A stretch of DNA of 64,000 nucleotides from Micromonospora sp. CB01531 (GTDB lineage Bacteria; Actinomycetota; Actinomycetes; Mycobacteriales; Micromonosporaceae), in NCBI RefSeq assembly GCF_001905095.1, contig NZ_LWLS01000116.1, forward strand, positions 159,100 to 223,099. The letters run 5' to 3'. The notes below the pieces were generated by a model. It did not search any database. It was given only the letters and a program-made list of their open reading frames with translations, and was not told the origin of the DNA. The translations under genes and the position numbers were made by a program. Below are positions 7,545 to 15,848 of the stretch, piece after piece. The stretch's first letter is position 1. Each line of letters opens with the position of its first letter.

Positions 7545-10016
7545 GTCCTCCCGCACCGCCGCAGTGATCCGGTGCAGGGCGAACGTGTGCAGCATCTCCG
7601 TGCGCTCGTCCTCGGCGCGCAGGTAGCCCGCGCCGATCGACACCGGCCGGACCAGGCGGGACGCGGTCGCCCCGTGCGCGTCGACGTAACCCACCCAGAC
7701 CAGCGCCTTGTCGCGTACCGCCTGCTGGAGCACGGCCAGCGCGTCGCTGTGGCTGTGCGCCGGCAGCGGACCCGTACGCGCCGTGCCGCCCCGGACCACC
7801 GCCGGCGCCCGCCGGGCCGCCCGCGCCGCCGCCTCGCCCCGCCGGATCTGCTCCACCACCCCGAGCAGCCGGGGCATGGGCAGCCGGGGCGCCGCCAGCG
7901 GGTCCAGGCTGCGGGTGGCGGCCGGCATCCGGGCCGGCGCCCGGCGGGTCTTCGGCCGGGCGAGCACCGTCGCACCGCTGGCGTCCTCCGGCACCGGCGC
8001 GTAACCGGCGTCGCGCAGCGCGGTCAGCATCCGCCCCACCTGGTACGGGGTGGCGAGCACCGTCGGAGCCAGCCGCCGGAACGCCAGCGCCTCCAGCCGC
8101 TTGTCGGACAGCACCTCGGTGAGCAGTGCCTCGTCGTCGCTGCGCACGTACCCACCGGCCGAGCCGACCCGCAGCCCGCCGTGCTTGCGCGCGACGTCGT
8201 CCACCAGGTAGCTCAGGCCCTGCGGCACCGGAGTGCGCGACCGGCGGCGGAAGAGCGCGTGCAGGTCGTCGGCGGAGTAGCCAGCGTCCAGGGCCCGCCG
8301 GACACTTGCCGTGGTGACCCGGTGCACGCTCGCGCCGCCAGCCGACTCGTGCTCGGCCACGGCCTCCAGTTCGCCGGCGAGCGTCGGGTCGGGCGGGCCG
8401 GGCACCACCACGGTCAGGTCGGCCTGCACGAGGAAGTGGTCGACCGGGGCGGGGAGCAGTGCGTCCAGCGCGCGTACGGCGGTGGACGGTTCGCCCGACT
8501 CGGCCTCGGAGAGCAGCCCGAGCGGGTCGTCCGCCCGTTCGTCGGCCTCGGTCACGTCGGCCAGTAACAGCCGCCCGTACGCGGTGAGCGCGCCGAGCCC
8601 GGTCACCCCGAGCTGGGCCGCCTCGGCCAGCACCTCCCGGTGCGCGGCCTCCCGGCCCCGGGCCCGCCGGGGCGCCCGCCAGTCCAGCAGCTCCAGCACC
8701 TCGTCGGGGGTCGGGGCGGTCGCCGGGGCCAGGTCGGCCAGGGTGGCGAGCACCGCGTGCCGGGCGGCCGGCGCCCCGGCCCGCTCCGCCTCGGCGGAGA
8801 GCACTGAGATCGGCCGGTCCCGGTCGTCCCGCTGGCCGACCAGGCCCACCTGGCGGGTCATCGTCAGCCAGGCCCGGGCCAGCTGCTCCCAGCGCTGGGC
8901 CAGGGAGCTGGCCCGCCACACCTCGTACCCGCCGGTCGGCAGGATCTGCTGGTCGCCGCCGTACCGGGTGGTGGCGGCACCGGTCAGGTCCAGCTCACCG
9001 ACCAGCCCGGCCGCGTACGCCACCTCGAAGAGCAGGGCCGTGGTCTGGTCGTCCAGCCCGAGCCCGCGGGCCAGCCGGCGCAGGTCACGTACGCCGACGC
9101 CGCCGGAGCGCAGCACCGGGGCCGGCTCGGCGGCCAGGCTCTCCAGCAGCGCCTCGGTCTGGCGTACCACCTCCATGGTCTGCCCGGCCCCGGCGGAGTC
9201 CACGGCCTTCGCCTCCCGCGGCGGGCTGGCCACCACCGGCGGGCTGGTCCGTAGCGGGCCGAGCGGGCCGCTGTCCCGGCGCAGCAGCAGCCCCACCTCG
9301 CGGGGCAGCTCAACCGTGCCGGCGCCGCCCTTGCCGCCGGACATCCGAACCAGCAGCCGGTGCTCGACCAGCCAGCGGATCGGGGAGCCGGTCGGCGCGC
9401 CGCCGTTGACCAGGTCCGGCGGGAGCGCGTCCTCGGTGCCGGTGGCGGGGGCCGCCAGCGCGCCCGGGGGCACGGTGCCGACCGGCGGGCCGGCGGCCAG
9501 CCGGTCCAGGATCGCCCGGGCCGAGGGCGGCGCGGCCAGCAGCGTCCGCCGCAGCTTCGCCGGATCGGTGCACACGGCCGCCGCGCGTGGGTCCAGCTCC
9601 GACGCCGGCCGGCCCAGCCCCGCCGGGTACGGCGACACCTCGTCGACGCCGCCGACCACGTGCAGGTCGTGCTCGGGGCCGTACAGCAGGAAGAGCGCGC
9701 GGAGCCGGTCCACCGCGCTCCGGACGGCGGTCGGGGCGGGCGGGTGCGGGCCGGCGGTGGCCAGCGCCAGGATCTCCTCGGTGCTGGTGCCGCCCTCCTC
9801 GGGGTGCCGGGTGAGCCGGGCGGCGTCCAGGATCAGGAGGGTGAACTGGTCCAGCCCGTCGAGGGCCCGGGCCACGGAGACCCGCGACTGGGCGCGGATG
9901 GCGAGGGCGGAGACGTCGGCCGGCACCGGTACGACGAGGTCCGGCCGCAGCCGGAGGAGGGCGGCCAGGGACTCGTCGGAGAGCGTCCGCAGCTGGTCGG
10001 CGAGTGAGGTGGTCAT
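7542..10016 (-). CDS. helicase-associated (XPB/Ssl2-like, Helicase_C_3) domain protein
   Basis: An 824-residue protein of the actinobacterial family annotated as helicase-associated or XPB/Ssl2-like. The start MTTSLADQLRTLSDESLAALLRLRPDL and the C-terminal domain (about 440-700), including VVPGPPDPTLAGELEAVAEHES and a damage-recognition-like fold, fit PF13625. No Walker A or DEAH box is visible, so it is not itself an ATPase. The C-terminus (about 730-824) reads like a WYL-type sensor segment (VWVGYVDAHGATASRLVRPVSI and GYLRAEDERTEMLHTFALHRI). It lies 1.4 kb from the XPB helicase on the same strand and is a plausible partner of it. Confidence 0.85.
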   Translation of the reverse strand: MTTSLADQLRTLSDESLAALLRLRPDLVVPVPADVSALAIRAQSRVSVARALDGLDQFTLLILDAARLTRHPEEGGTSTEEILALATAGPHPPAPTAVRSAVDRLRALFLLYGPEHDLHVVGGVDEVSPYPAGLGRPASELDPRAAAVCTDPAKLRRTLLAAPPSARAILDRLAAGPPVGTVPPGALAAPATGTEDALPPDLVNGGAPTGSPIRWLVEHRLLVRMSGGKGGAGTVELPREVGLLLRRDSGPLGPLRTSPPVVASPPREAKAVDSAGAGQTMEVVRQTEALLESLAAEPAPVLRSGGVGVRDLRRLARGLGLDDQTTALLFEVAYAAGLVGELDLTGAATTRYGGDQQILPTGGYEVWRASSLAQRWEQLARAWLTMTRQVGLVGQRDDRDRPISVLSAEAERAGAPAARHAVLATLADLAPATAPTPDEVLELLDWRAPRRARGREAAHREVLAEAAQLGVTGLGALTAYGRLLLADVTEADERADDPLGLLSEAESGEPSTAVRALDALLPAPVDHFLVQADLTVVVPGPPDPTLAGELEAVAEHESAGGASVHRVTTASVRRALDAGYSADDLHALFRRRSRTPVPQGLSYLVDDVARKHGGLRVGSAGGYVRSDDEALLTEVLSDKRLEALAFRRLAPTVLATPYQVGRMLTALRDAGYAPVPEDASGATVLARPKTRRAPARMPAATRSLDPLAAPRLPMPRLLGVVEQIRRGEAAARAARRAPAVVRGGTARTGPLPAHSHSDALAVLQQAVRDKALVWVGYVDAHGATASRLVRPVSIGAGYLRAEDERTEMLHTFALHRITAAVRED

Positions 10017-10098
10017 TGTCGTTCCACGCTAGCCCGGCCGGGGGGCCTTCCGCCCCTCGGACGTCCGGCTCGGCTCGGCGGGCGGGTAGGTTCGCGGC

Positions 10099-10722
10099 AT
10101 GCCTCCACTGATGGTCGGCTTCGACCTCGACATGACCCTGGTCGACTCGCGCCCCGGGATCGCCGCCGCCTACCGGGCGTTGACCGCGCTGACCGGCGTG
10201 CCCGTGGACGCGGACCTGGCGGTGTCCCGGCTCGGCCCGCCGCTGCGTACCGAAATCGCCCACTGGTTCCCGCCGGAGCGGGTGGAGGAGGCGGTGGTCG
10301 CGTATCGCGAGCTCTACCCGGCGTATGCGATCACGCCGACGCTGCCGATGCCCGGCGCGGAGGCCGCGATCGATGCGGTGCACGCGCGCGGGGGCCGGGT
10401 GATGGTGGTGACCTCGAAGATCGGTCGGCTGGCGAAGCTGCACCTGGACCACCTCGGCCTGGCCGTCGACGAGCTGGCCGGGGACCTCTTCGCCGAGCAG
10501 AAGGCGACCGCGCTGCGGGAGCACGGTGCGACCCTCTACGTCGGGGATCACGTCGCCGACATGGCAGCCGCGCAGGCCGCGGGAATCCCGGGCGTGGGAG
10601 TGACAACCGGGCCCTGCTCGGGGGACGAACTGGGGGACGCGGGTGCCCACGTGGTGCTGGATGATCTCACCGGATTCCCGGCGGCGCTGGACCGGATCAT
10701 CGGGCTAGCCTTGAAGGGGTAG
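10099..10722 (+). CDS. HAD-family phosphatase (phosphoglycolate phosphatase-like)
   Basis: A 207-residue HAD hydrolase. Motif I is FDLDMTLVDS near the N-terminus (the two aspartates of DxD present), the helical cap spans about 20-85, motif II is VVTSK, and motif III/IV is YVGDHVADMAAAQAAG. This cap type is shared by phosphoglycolate phosphatases and pyrophosphatases. The exact substrate is not predictable. The gene is divergent from the helicase-associated gene and followed 28 bases later by the cold-shock gene on the same strand, suggesting a shared transcript. Confidence 0.85.
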   Translation: MPPLMVGFDLDMTLVDSRPGIAAAYRALTALTGVPVDADLAVSRLGPPLRTEIAHWFPPERVEEAVVAYRELYPAYAITPTLPMPGAEAAIDAVHARGGRVMVVTSKIGRLAKLHLDHLGLAVDELAGDLFAEQKATALREHGATLYVGDHVADMAAAQAAGIPGVGVTTGPCSGDELGDAGAHVVLDDLTGFPAALDRIIGLALKG

Positions 10723-10750
10723 TTGTCTCGAGCGAAGCAGGGGTTGTCAG

Positions 10751-11137
10751 GTGCCGACGGGTCGAGTGAAGTGGTATGACGCGGCCAAGGGATACGGCTT
10801 TGTCACCAGTGACGAGGGTGGCGACGTGTTCCTGCCCAAGGGCGCGCTACCGGCCGGCGTTGCCGACCTCAAGGGTGGCCAGCGGGTCGATTTCAGCGTG
10901 GTCGACAGCCGCCGGGGCGCGCAGGCCATGGGCGTGAAGCTGCTGGAGGCGCCGCCGTCCGTGGCGGAGCTGCGCCGCCGGCCGGCCGAGGAGCTGCACG
11001 GCCTGGTCGAAGACATGATCAAGGTGCTGGAGGCGAAGGTCCAGCCGGACCTGCGCCGGGGTCGTTTCCCGGACCGGAAGACCGCGCAGAAGATCGCTCA
11101 GCTGGTCCACGCGGTGGCGCGCGAGCTGGAGGTCTGA
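10751..11137 (+). CDS. cold-shock domain protein with C-terminal extension
   Basis: A 128-residue protein. Residues 1-65 form a cold-shock domain with the RNP1-like KGYGFVTSD and RNP2-like DVFLPKGAL motifs that bind single-stranded nucleic acid. The remaining ~60 residues (PSVAELRRRPAEELHGLVEDMIKVLEAK onward) form a helical extension typical of the longer actinobacterial CspB-like proteins rather than the 67-residue CspA type. The start is GTG at 10751. Its last 40 bases overlap the end of mqnD on the opposite strand. Confidence 0.9.
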   Translation: MPTGRVKWYDAAKGYGFVTSDEGGDVFLPKGALPAGVADLKGGQRVDFSVVDSRRGAQAMGVKLLEAPPSVAELRRRPAEELHGLVEDMIKVLEAKVQPDLRRGRFPDRKTAQKIAQLVHAVARELEV

Positions 11138-11928
11138 GGGACGAGCCCGGCGTCGGCGGCCCGACCCAGCAGCGCCTCGACGGCGGCGAAGCCGGCCTCA
11201 CCCAGGTCGGCGGTGAACTCGTTGACGTAGAGGGCGATGTGTCGGTCCACCACGTCGGGCTCCATCTCCTGCGCGTGGGAGAGGACGTACGCCCGGCTGG
11301 CCTCCGGGTCGGCCCAGGCCTGGCGGACCGACTCGCGGATCCAGGCGGCGGCCTCGACCGGGTCGACCGCGCCCTTGCGGGCCAGGATCGCGCCGAGCGG
11401 GATCGGCAGGCCGCTGTCGCCCTCCCACCACTCGCCGAGGTCGACCAGGGCGGTCAGCCCGTGCCGGGGGTACGTGAACCGGGCCTCGTGGATCACCAGG
11501 CCGGCGTCGTACCGGCCGGCGGCGACGCCCGGCATGATCTCGTGGAACGGCACCACCTCGATCCGCGCCGGCGGCCGTTCCGCCGACCAGAGCCGGAACA
11601 GCAGGTACGCCGTGGTCCGCTCGCCCGGCACCGCGACCGTCGCGCCGGTGAGGTCGGTCCGGTCGCCGCGCGTGAGCACCAGCGGGCCGCAGCCCCGGCC
11701 CAGCGCGCCGCCGCAGGGCAGCAGGTGGTAGTCGTCGAGCAGCCAGGGCAGCGCCGCGTAGCTCACCTTCACCAGGTCGAACGCCCCGCGTTCGGCGGCC
11801 GTGTTGGTCACGTCCACGTCGGCGTAGGTCACCTCGACGGGCGGCGCGCCCGGCACCCGGCCGTGCACCAGGGCGTCGAAGACGAAGGTGTCGTTGGGGC
11901 ACGGGGAGATCGCCAGGGAGAGCGTCAC
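11098..11928 (-). CDS. mqnD: 1,4-dihydroxy-6-naphthoate synthase
   Basis: A 276-residue periplasmic-binding-fold enzyme of the futalosine menaquinone pathway. It converts cyclic dehypoxanthine futalosine to 1,4-dihydroxy-6-naphthoate. The N-terminal LAISPCPNDTFVFDAL signature, DVTNTAAERGAFDLVKVSYAAL, and the late conserved histidine region (AGLVIHEARFTY) match the family. Length is typical. I start it at GTG 11928 (VTLSLAISPCPND), because the upstream frame (to 12003) is low-complexity. It overlaps the convergent cold-shock gene by 40 bases. mqnB lies 1.6 kb away, also on the minus strand. Confidence 0.92.
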   Translation of the reverse strand: MTLSLAISPCPNDTFVFDALVHGRVPGAPPVEVTYADVDVTNTAAERGAFDLVKVSYAALPWLLDDYHLLPCGGALGRGCGPLVLTRGDRTDLTGATVAVPGERTTAYLLFRLWSAERPPARIEVVPFHEIMPGVAAGRYDAGLVIHEARFTYPRHGLTALVDLGEWWEGDSGLPIPLGAILARKGAVDPVEAAAWIRESVRQAWADPEASRAYVLSHAQEMEPDVVDRHIALYVNEFTADLGEAGFAAVEALLGRAADAGLVPQTSSSRATAWTS

Positions 11929-12264
11929 GCCCCCACCGTAACTCCGCGCCGCGGACCACCCGCCACCCCGGTCCCGCGACCGTGCCGCCGCCCCGCCCGG
12001 CACCCCGCCTTCTCAACCGGTCGCGGCCGGATCCGGCGGCGGTGCCGGTGATCGCGGTGGCCGGGCGGGCGTTGCTCGTGCCGGCGGTCCGCCGCTCCCT
12101 TTCGCGCGGGGCACCTGCCCATCCCGGCCATGGCCTTGATCCCACCGGGCGCTCCCTGGTGCCGGCCGGGACACGCCTCGCTGCTCGCTCCGGAGCTGGA
12201 GCCGTCTCCCTGTCCATGGCCCTGGCCACAGGCGGCTGGTGGGGACAAACCTCTGGTCCACACG
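11929..12264. other. intergenic stretch upstream of mqnD
   Basis: 336 bases that must contain the mqnD promoter. The reading frames here are Arg/Pro-rich and lack ribosome binding sites. I see no RNA gene. It ends exactly where the 299-bp inverted-repeat element begins. Confidence 0.5.
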
Positions 12265-12563
12265 CTACGAACTTGATGACGTAGATGAATCGCGGGCGCG
12301 CAGGTTTGTGAAGGCCGGTTCGCCGTTGCGCGGACCACTGCGGCCGCGGCTCCGTGGCCGGCAGCGGCAATCGCCGCATTGCCCCGCGTGGTCGCCGGCA
12401 TTGCACGGCGTGGTCGCCGGCTGGCCGCTCCGGCATTGCCCCGTGGGGTCGCCGGCTGGCGCTCCCGCAATGCCCCCGCGCAGGCGCAGCCGGTTTCGGT
12501 ATGGCTGGCGCACTCCTCTTGGCCGAAGGGCACGCTGAATCGTTCACGTCATCAAGTTCGTAG
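12265..12563 (-). repeat. 299-bp inverted-repeat element with unlike ends
   Basis: The left end reads CTACGAACTTGATGACGTAG then ATGAATCG. The right end, read on the other strand, is CTACGAACTTGATGACGTGA then ACGATTC. The first 18 bases of both ends are identical and the following ten differ, so the two ends (called beta and alpha here) can be told apart. The inside is GC-rich and contains short diverged direct repeats. No reading frame inside looks like a transposase. No clear target-site duplication flanks it. The same pair of ends bounds a 106-bp copy at 49293 in reverse order. Confidence 0.8.
12376..12480 (+). repeat. short diverged direct repeats inside the 299-bp element
   Basis: GCATTGCCCCGCGTGGTCGCCG at 12376 is followed by variants at 12398 and 12433 and a shorter one near 12466. 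Spacing is 22, 35 and about 33 bases, and each unit ends in a GTGG/GGGG-TCGCCGGC motif. Too few and too irregular for a CRISPR array. Confidence 0.6.
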
Positions 12564-12671
12564 CAGTCGGAACAAGCACTCATCCCCAGGTACACACGTT
12601 TTCCACAGCGTTGTCCACAGGTGGATACCGGCGGGTTGTGACGCTCTCGAGGTGCGGTCGAGCATGGGAAG

Positions 12672-13514
12672 GTGACCGATGCCGAGCCCCTGACGGACCT
12701 GGGCGCGACCCTGCGGGCGTTGCGCCGGATGGCCGACCTCAGCCAGCGGGAGCTGGCCGGAAAGTCCGGGGTGCCGCAGGCGACGATCGCGCGGATCGAG
12801 TCGGGCAGGTCGCCCGATCCGGGCTTCCGCCTCGTCGAGCGCCTCGTCGGCGCCGTGGCCGGCCGGATCACGATCTCGGTCCCTGCGGGGGCCGAGCTTC
12901 CTCCGGTTCCGCAGGAGGAGCTGCGGGACGCGGCGGGACGGCATCCTCCCGCCCACCTCGACGCCCGGGAGGTGCGCCAGCCGCGAGACTGGCCCGGCGC
13001 CTGGTGGGCGCCGTGGTACGACGTCCCGCCCGAACGCTGGCCCCCGCTGCCGGCCGTGACCTACGCGCTGGACCGGAGCGAGCGGGATCGGCAGCGGCAT
13101 CGGGATCGGGTGCGGCGGGACAGCACCATCCGTAGGTACCTCGATCCGACGATCCCGTCGACCTCCTGGCGTTTCCTCGCCGAGTTGCCGGACGGGGAAC
13201 TGGTCGGTGAGCTCCGGGCTCACGAGCGCAGCGCCGACCTCCTGATTGGGCACTATCCGGCCGGCCAGTGTCAGCTCGTGCTCGACGGAGTGCTCGTCGC
13301 CCCGGCGTACCGTCTGCTGGGCATCGGGCGTCGGCTGGTCGACGCGCTGTCGGCCGAGAAGGATCGCGCCGGAGTCAGCTCCGTGAACGCCCTCGCCGAG
13401 GGCGGCGGTAGCAGCAGCTTCCTGCTGAGGTGCGGGTTTGAGCTGGAGGCGAGCCGGCCGGCCGCGGTGCGGCTGGAGCGGCCGGTCAACGCAGGGCGGC
13501 CGCCGCCGCGGTGA
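12672..13514 (+). CDS. HTH (XRE)-GNAT fusion protein
   Basis: A 280-residue protein. Residues about 8-60 form an XRE/Cro helix-turn-helix (LRALRRMADLSQRELA then GVPQATIARIESGRS). Residues about 150-270 form a GNAT-like domain with the acetyl-CoA loop LVAPAYRLLGIGRRLVDAL and a C-terminal FLLRCGFE. The middle is Trp/Pro-rich. The start is GTG at 12672 with GGGAAGG just upstream. The combination suggests a regulator whose own acetyltransferase domain modifies or senses something, but no target can be named. It begins 109 bases after the 299-bp repeat element and its end overlaps mqnB by 29 bases. Confidence 0.8.
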   Translation: MTDAEPLTDLGATLRALRRMADLSQRELAGKSGVPQATIARIESGRSPDPGFRLVERLVGAVAGRITISVPAGAELPPVPQEELRDAAGRHPPAHLDAREVRQPRDWPGAWWAPWYDVPPERWPPLPAVTYALDRSERDRQRHRDRVRRDSTIRRYLDPTIPSTSWRFLAELPDGELVGELRAHERSADLLIGHYPAGQCQLVLDGVLVAPAYRLLGIGRRLVDALSAEKDRAGVSSVNALAEGGGSSSFLLRCGFELEASRPAAVRLERPVNAGRPPPR

Positions 13515-14136
13515 GGGCGGCGAGCGCCTCCCGCATCCGCCAGGAGCCCCGGTCCCGGGGCCCGATCGGGTTGGAGACCGTGCGCAGCTCGGCGAAGGGC
13601 AGGCCGGCCTGGGCGGCGGCGACGGCGACGCCGTACCCCTCCATGGCCTCGGCCACCGCATCGGGGTGCCGGGCGGCGAGGGCGGCCGTGCTGGCGGCCG
13701 TGCCGGTCACCGTGCTGACCGTGAGCACCACGCCGACGGTGGCCTGCGGCAGGGCCGTACGCAGGGCACCCAGCAGCTCCGGGTCGGCGGGTACGCCACT
13801 CCCGACGCCGAGCAGCTCCGCCGACATGCCCAGCTCCTCGATCGGGAGGAAACCCTCCGGTGACTCGGCACCCAGGTCCGCCGCGACGCTGCGGGTCGCC
13901 AGCACGGCGCCGCCGATCTCCACCCGGTCAACGAATCCGCCGGCGATGCCCGCGCTGACCACCGCCCGGTACGGCCGCCCGGCCGCCTCGGCGAGCGCCA
14001 GCAGCCGGGCGGTGGCGGCCCCGGCGACGGCCGGGCCCACCCCGACCGGGGTGACCGTGACCGTCGGGTCGGCCAGCCCGGCCCGGATCGCCTCCGCCTC
14101 GGCGGGTACGGCGGTCACCACCAGCAACCTGCTCAC
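13486..14136 (-). CDS. mqnB: futalosine hydrolase
   Basis: A 216-residue nucleoside-phosphorylase-fold enzyme that hydrolyses futalosine, releasing hypoxanthine and forming dehypoxanthine futalosine, in the futalosine route to menaquinone. Visible features are the N-terminal LLVVTAVPAEAEAI, the VSAGIAGGF loop, and the substrate-binding EAMEGYGVAVAAAQAGLP with the conserved Glu-x-Glu-like acidic pair replaced by E-x-M-E as in the family. Its start ATGAGC overlaps the end of the upstream MFS gene by 4 bases (14133-14136), so the two are probably translationally coupled. mqnD is the other pathway gene here. Confidence 0.88.
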   Translation of the reverse strand: MSRLLVVTAVPAEAEAIRAGLADPTVTVTPVGVGPAVAGAATARLLALAEAAGRPYRAVVSAGIAGGFVDRVEIGGAVLATRSVAADLGAESPEGFLPIEELGMSAELLGVGSGVPADPELLGALRTALPQATVGVVLTVSTVTGTAASTAALAARHPDAVAEAMEGYGVAVAAAQAGLPFAELRTVSNPIGPRDRGSWRMREALAALTAAAAALR

Positions 14137-15743
14137 GCCGCCGGCCCTCGCGGACCCTGTCGGTTCTCCTCCTCGGCCCCGCCCGGCCCGCCGACCGGGG
14201 AGGAGGACGGGCGGTAGATGTGGAACCCGGGCGGTGCGAGACCGTCGTCGTCGGCCGGGGTGGGCGTGGCGGCCTGGGCGGGGGCCGGCGAGGTGGGCGT
14301 GGAGTCGGCCACCCCCTCCGCCGGCTCGGCCGGCTCGGCGGCCAGCTCCTCGTCCCCGAGCGGCCGGCCGACCAGGCGTTCGTTACGCAGCCGGCTGGCC
14401 ACCAGCACGCCGCGCGCGGCCACCAGCGCCGCCACGCCGGCGGCCACCGCGACCCCGACCCGGCCGGTGAAGGGGACCAGCCCGAGCCCACCGCCGGCCA
14501 CGAAGGCGAGCATGAGCGCGGTCTCCGAGTGGGCGAAGGAGCTGGCCCGCAGCCGCTCCGGGATCCGCTCCTGGATCGACGCGTCGACCGCGAGCTTGGC
14601 GATCCCGCTCATCAGCGAGGCGACCAGGCAGAGCAGCGCCACCAGCGGCAGCGAGAACTTCAGCGCGGCCAGCACCGCCACCCCGGCCACGGCGATCGTG
14701 CCGCTGGACTGGATTGCGGCCGGCCGGTGGATGCGCAGCCGGGTGCCGACCGCGGTGGCCAGGAAGCTGCCCACCGCCAGCGCCCCGCCGACCAGGCCCA
14801 GCGCACCCTGGGCACCCAGGTCCCGGCCGAAGAAGTCGGTGGTCAGGTCGCCGGCCTTGATGGCGAACGCCAGGAAGAGCAGCAGGAAGCCGTACACCCC
14901 GCGCAGCGCGGCGGCGCCGATCAGGGTGGCGATCACCAGGCGGCCGGCCGGGCGGCCCCGACCCAGCGGCCGTTCCCCGTCCCGGCGGCGCAGTGCCCGG
15001 AACGGCTGCGGCACCCGCTCCGGCGGCTCCGAGTCCGCCCGCGGCGGCAGGCGCAGCGCGATCACCATGCCGACCAGGAAGATCAATGAGGCCACCCGGA
15101 GCGGCCACTGCGCGCCGAACCAGAACGTGGCCAGCCCGAGCGGGGCGACCAGACCGCCCGCCACCGTCCCGTAGACGCTCGCCCGGGCACCCACCTGGGA
15201 CAGCCCCAGCCCCTCGGGCAGCAGCCGGGGTACGGCCGCCGAGCGGGCCACCCCGTACGCCCGGGAGAGGGCGAGCACGCCGAATGCCGCCGGGTAGAGC
15301 CCGAAACTGCCGAGGTAGTCGGAGAGCAGCCAGGCGAGGAAGGCCCGGCCGAGCATGGTGGTCGCCAGGGCGTACCGGCGGCCGTGTCGGAAGTGGTCCA
15401 GCAGCGGCCCGACCACCGGGGCGAGCATGGCGAACGGCACCATGGTCACCAGCAGGTAGAGGGCGACCTTGTTCCGCGCCTCGCCGAGCGGCACGTCGAA
15501 GAAGATCGTCCCGGCCAGGCCGATGGCGATCAGCGTGTCCCCCGCGCAGGAGAGGGCGTGCAGGTCGAAGAGGCGGACCATGCCCACCTCGTTGCCCGCG
15601 CTGCGCGCCCGGGCCGAGCCCGCCCGCCGGGTCATCCACCGTCCGCCGTGCAGCGAGCCGCGGAGCAGCAGGCGGGTGGCACGGATGCCGGTGCCGACGG
15701 TCCGCCCGAGGAGGGACCGGCCGGAGCGGGAGGACAGCGGCAT
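14133..15743 (-). CDS. MFS transporter
   Basis: A 536-residue 12-helix major facilitator. A basic cytoplasmic N-terminus (about 55 residues) precedes helix 1 (LFDLHALSCAGDTLIAIGLAGTIFF). A central loop rich in Arg (about 235-265) separates the halves, and the last ~70 residues are a Pro/Ala/Glu-rich cytoplasmic tail. The start is uncertain: ATG at 15743 has GGGAGA close by, while ATG at 15752 is three codons upstream. The frame stays open for another 900 bases, but that part is antisense to the DUF3027 gene. Substrate unknown. Coupled to mqnB by a 4-base overlap. Confidence 0.85.
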   Translation of the reverse strand: MPLSSRSGRSLLGRTVGTGIRATRLLLRGSLHGGRWMTRRAGSARARSAGNEVGMVRLFDLHALSCAGDTLIAIGLAGTIFFDVPLGEARNKVALYLLVTMVPFAMLAPVVGPLLDHFRHGRRYALATTMLGRAFLAWLLSDYLGSFGLYPAAFGVLALSRAYGVARSAAVPRLLPEGLGLSQVGARASVYGTVAGGLVAPLGLATFWFGAQWPLRVASLIFLVGMVIALRLPPRADSEPPERVPQPFRALRRRDGERPLGRGRPAGRLVIATLIGAAALRGVYGFLLLFLAFAIKAGDLTTDFFGRDLGAQGALGLVGGALAVGSFLATAVGTRLRIHRPAAIQSSGTIAVAGVAVLAALKFSLPLVALLCLVASLMSGIAKLAVDASIQERIPERLRASSFAHSETALMLAFVAGGGLGLVPFTGRVGVAVAAGVAALVAARGVLVASRLRNERLVGRPLGDEELAAEPAEPAEGVADSTPTSPAPAQAATPTPADDDGLAPPGFHIYRPSSSPVGGPGGAEEENRQGPRGPAA

Positions 15744-15848
15744 GTCTCCCATCCTGGCCCATCTGATCGGCCCGCGCCGCACCACCTGTGGAGAACGACT
15801 CCGGGGAGTGCCTGACAGCCGACCGTGGGCATGGGGAACAATGGGCGG

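Noticed and set aside
12376..12480. Possible CRISPR array
   Set aside because: Units are diverged and spaced 22-35 bases irregularly, there are only three to four, and no cas genes are present.
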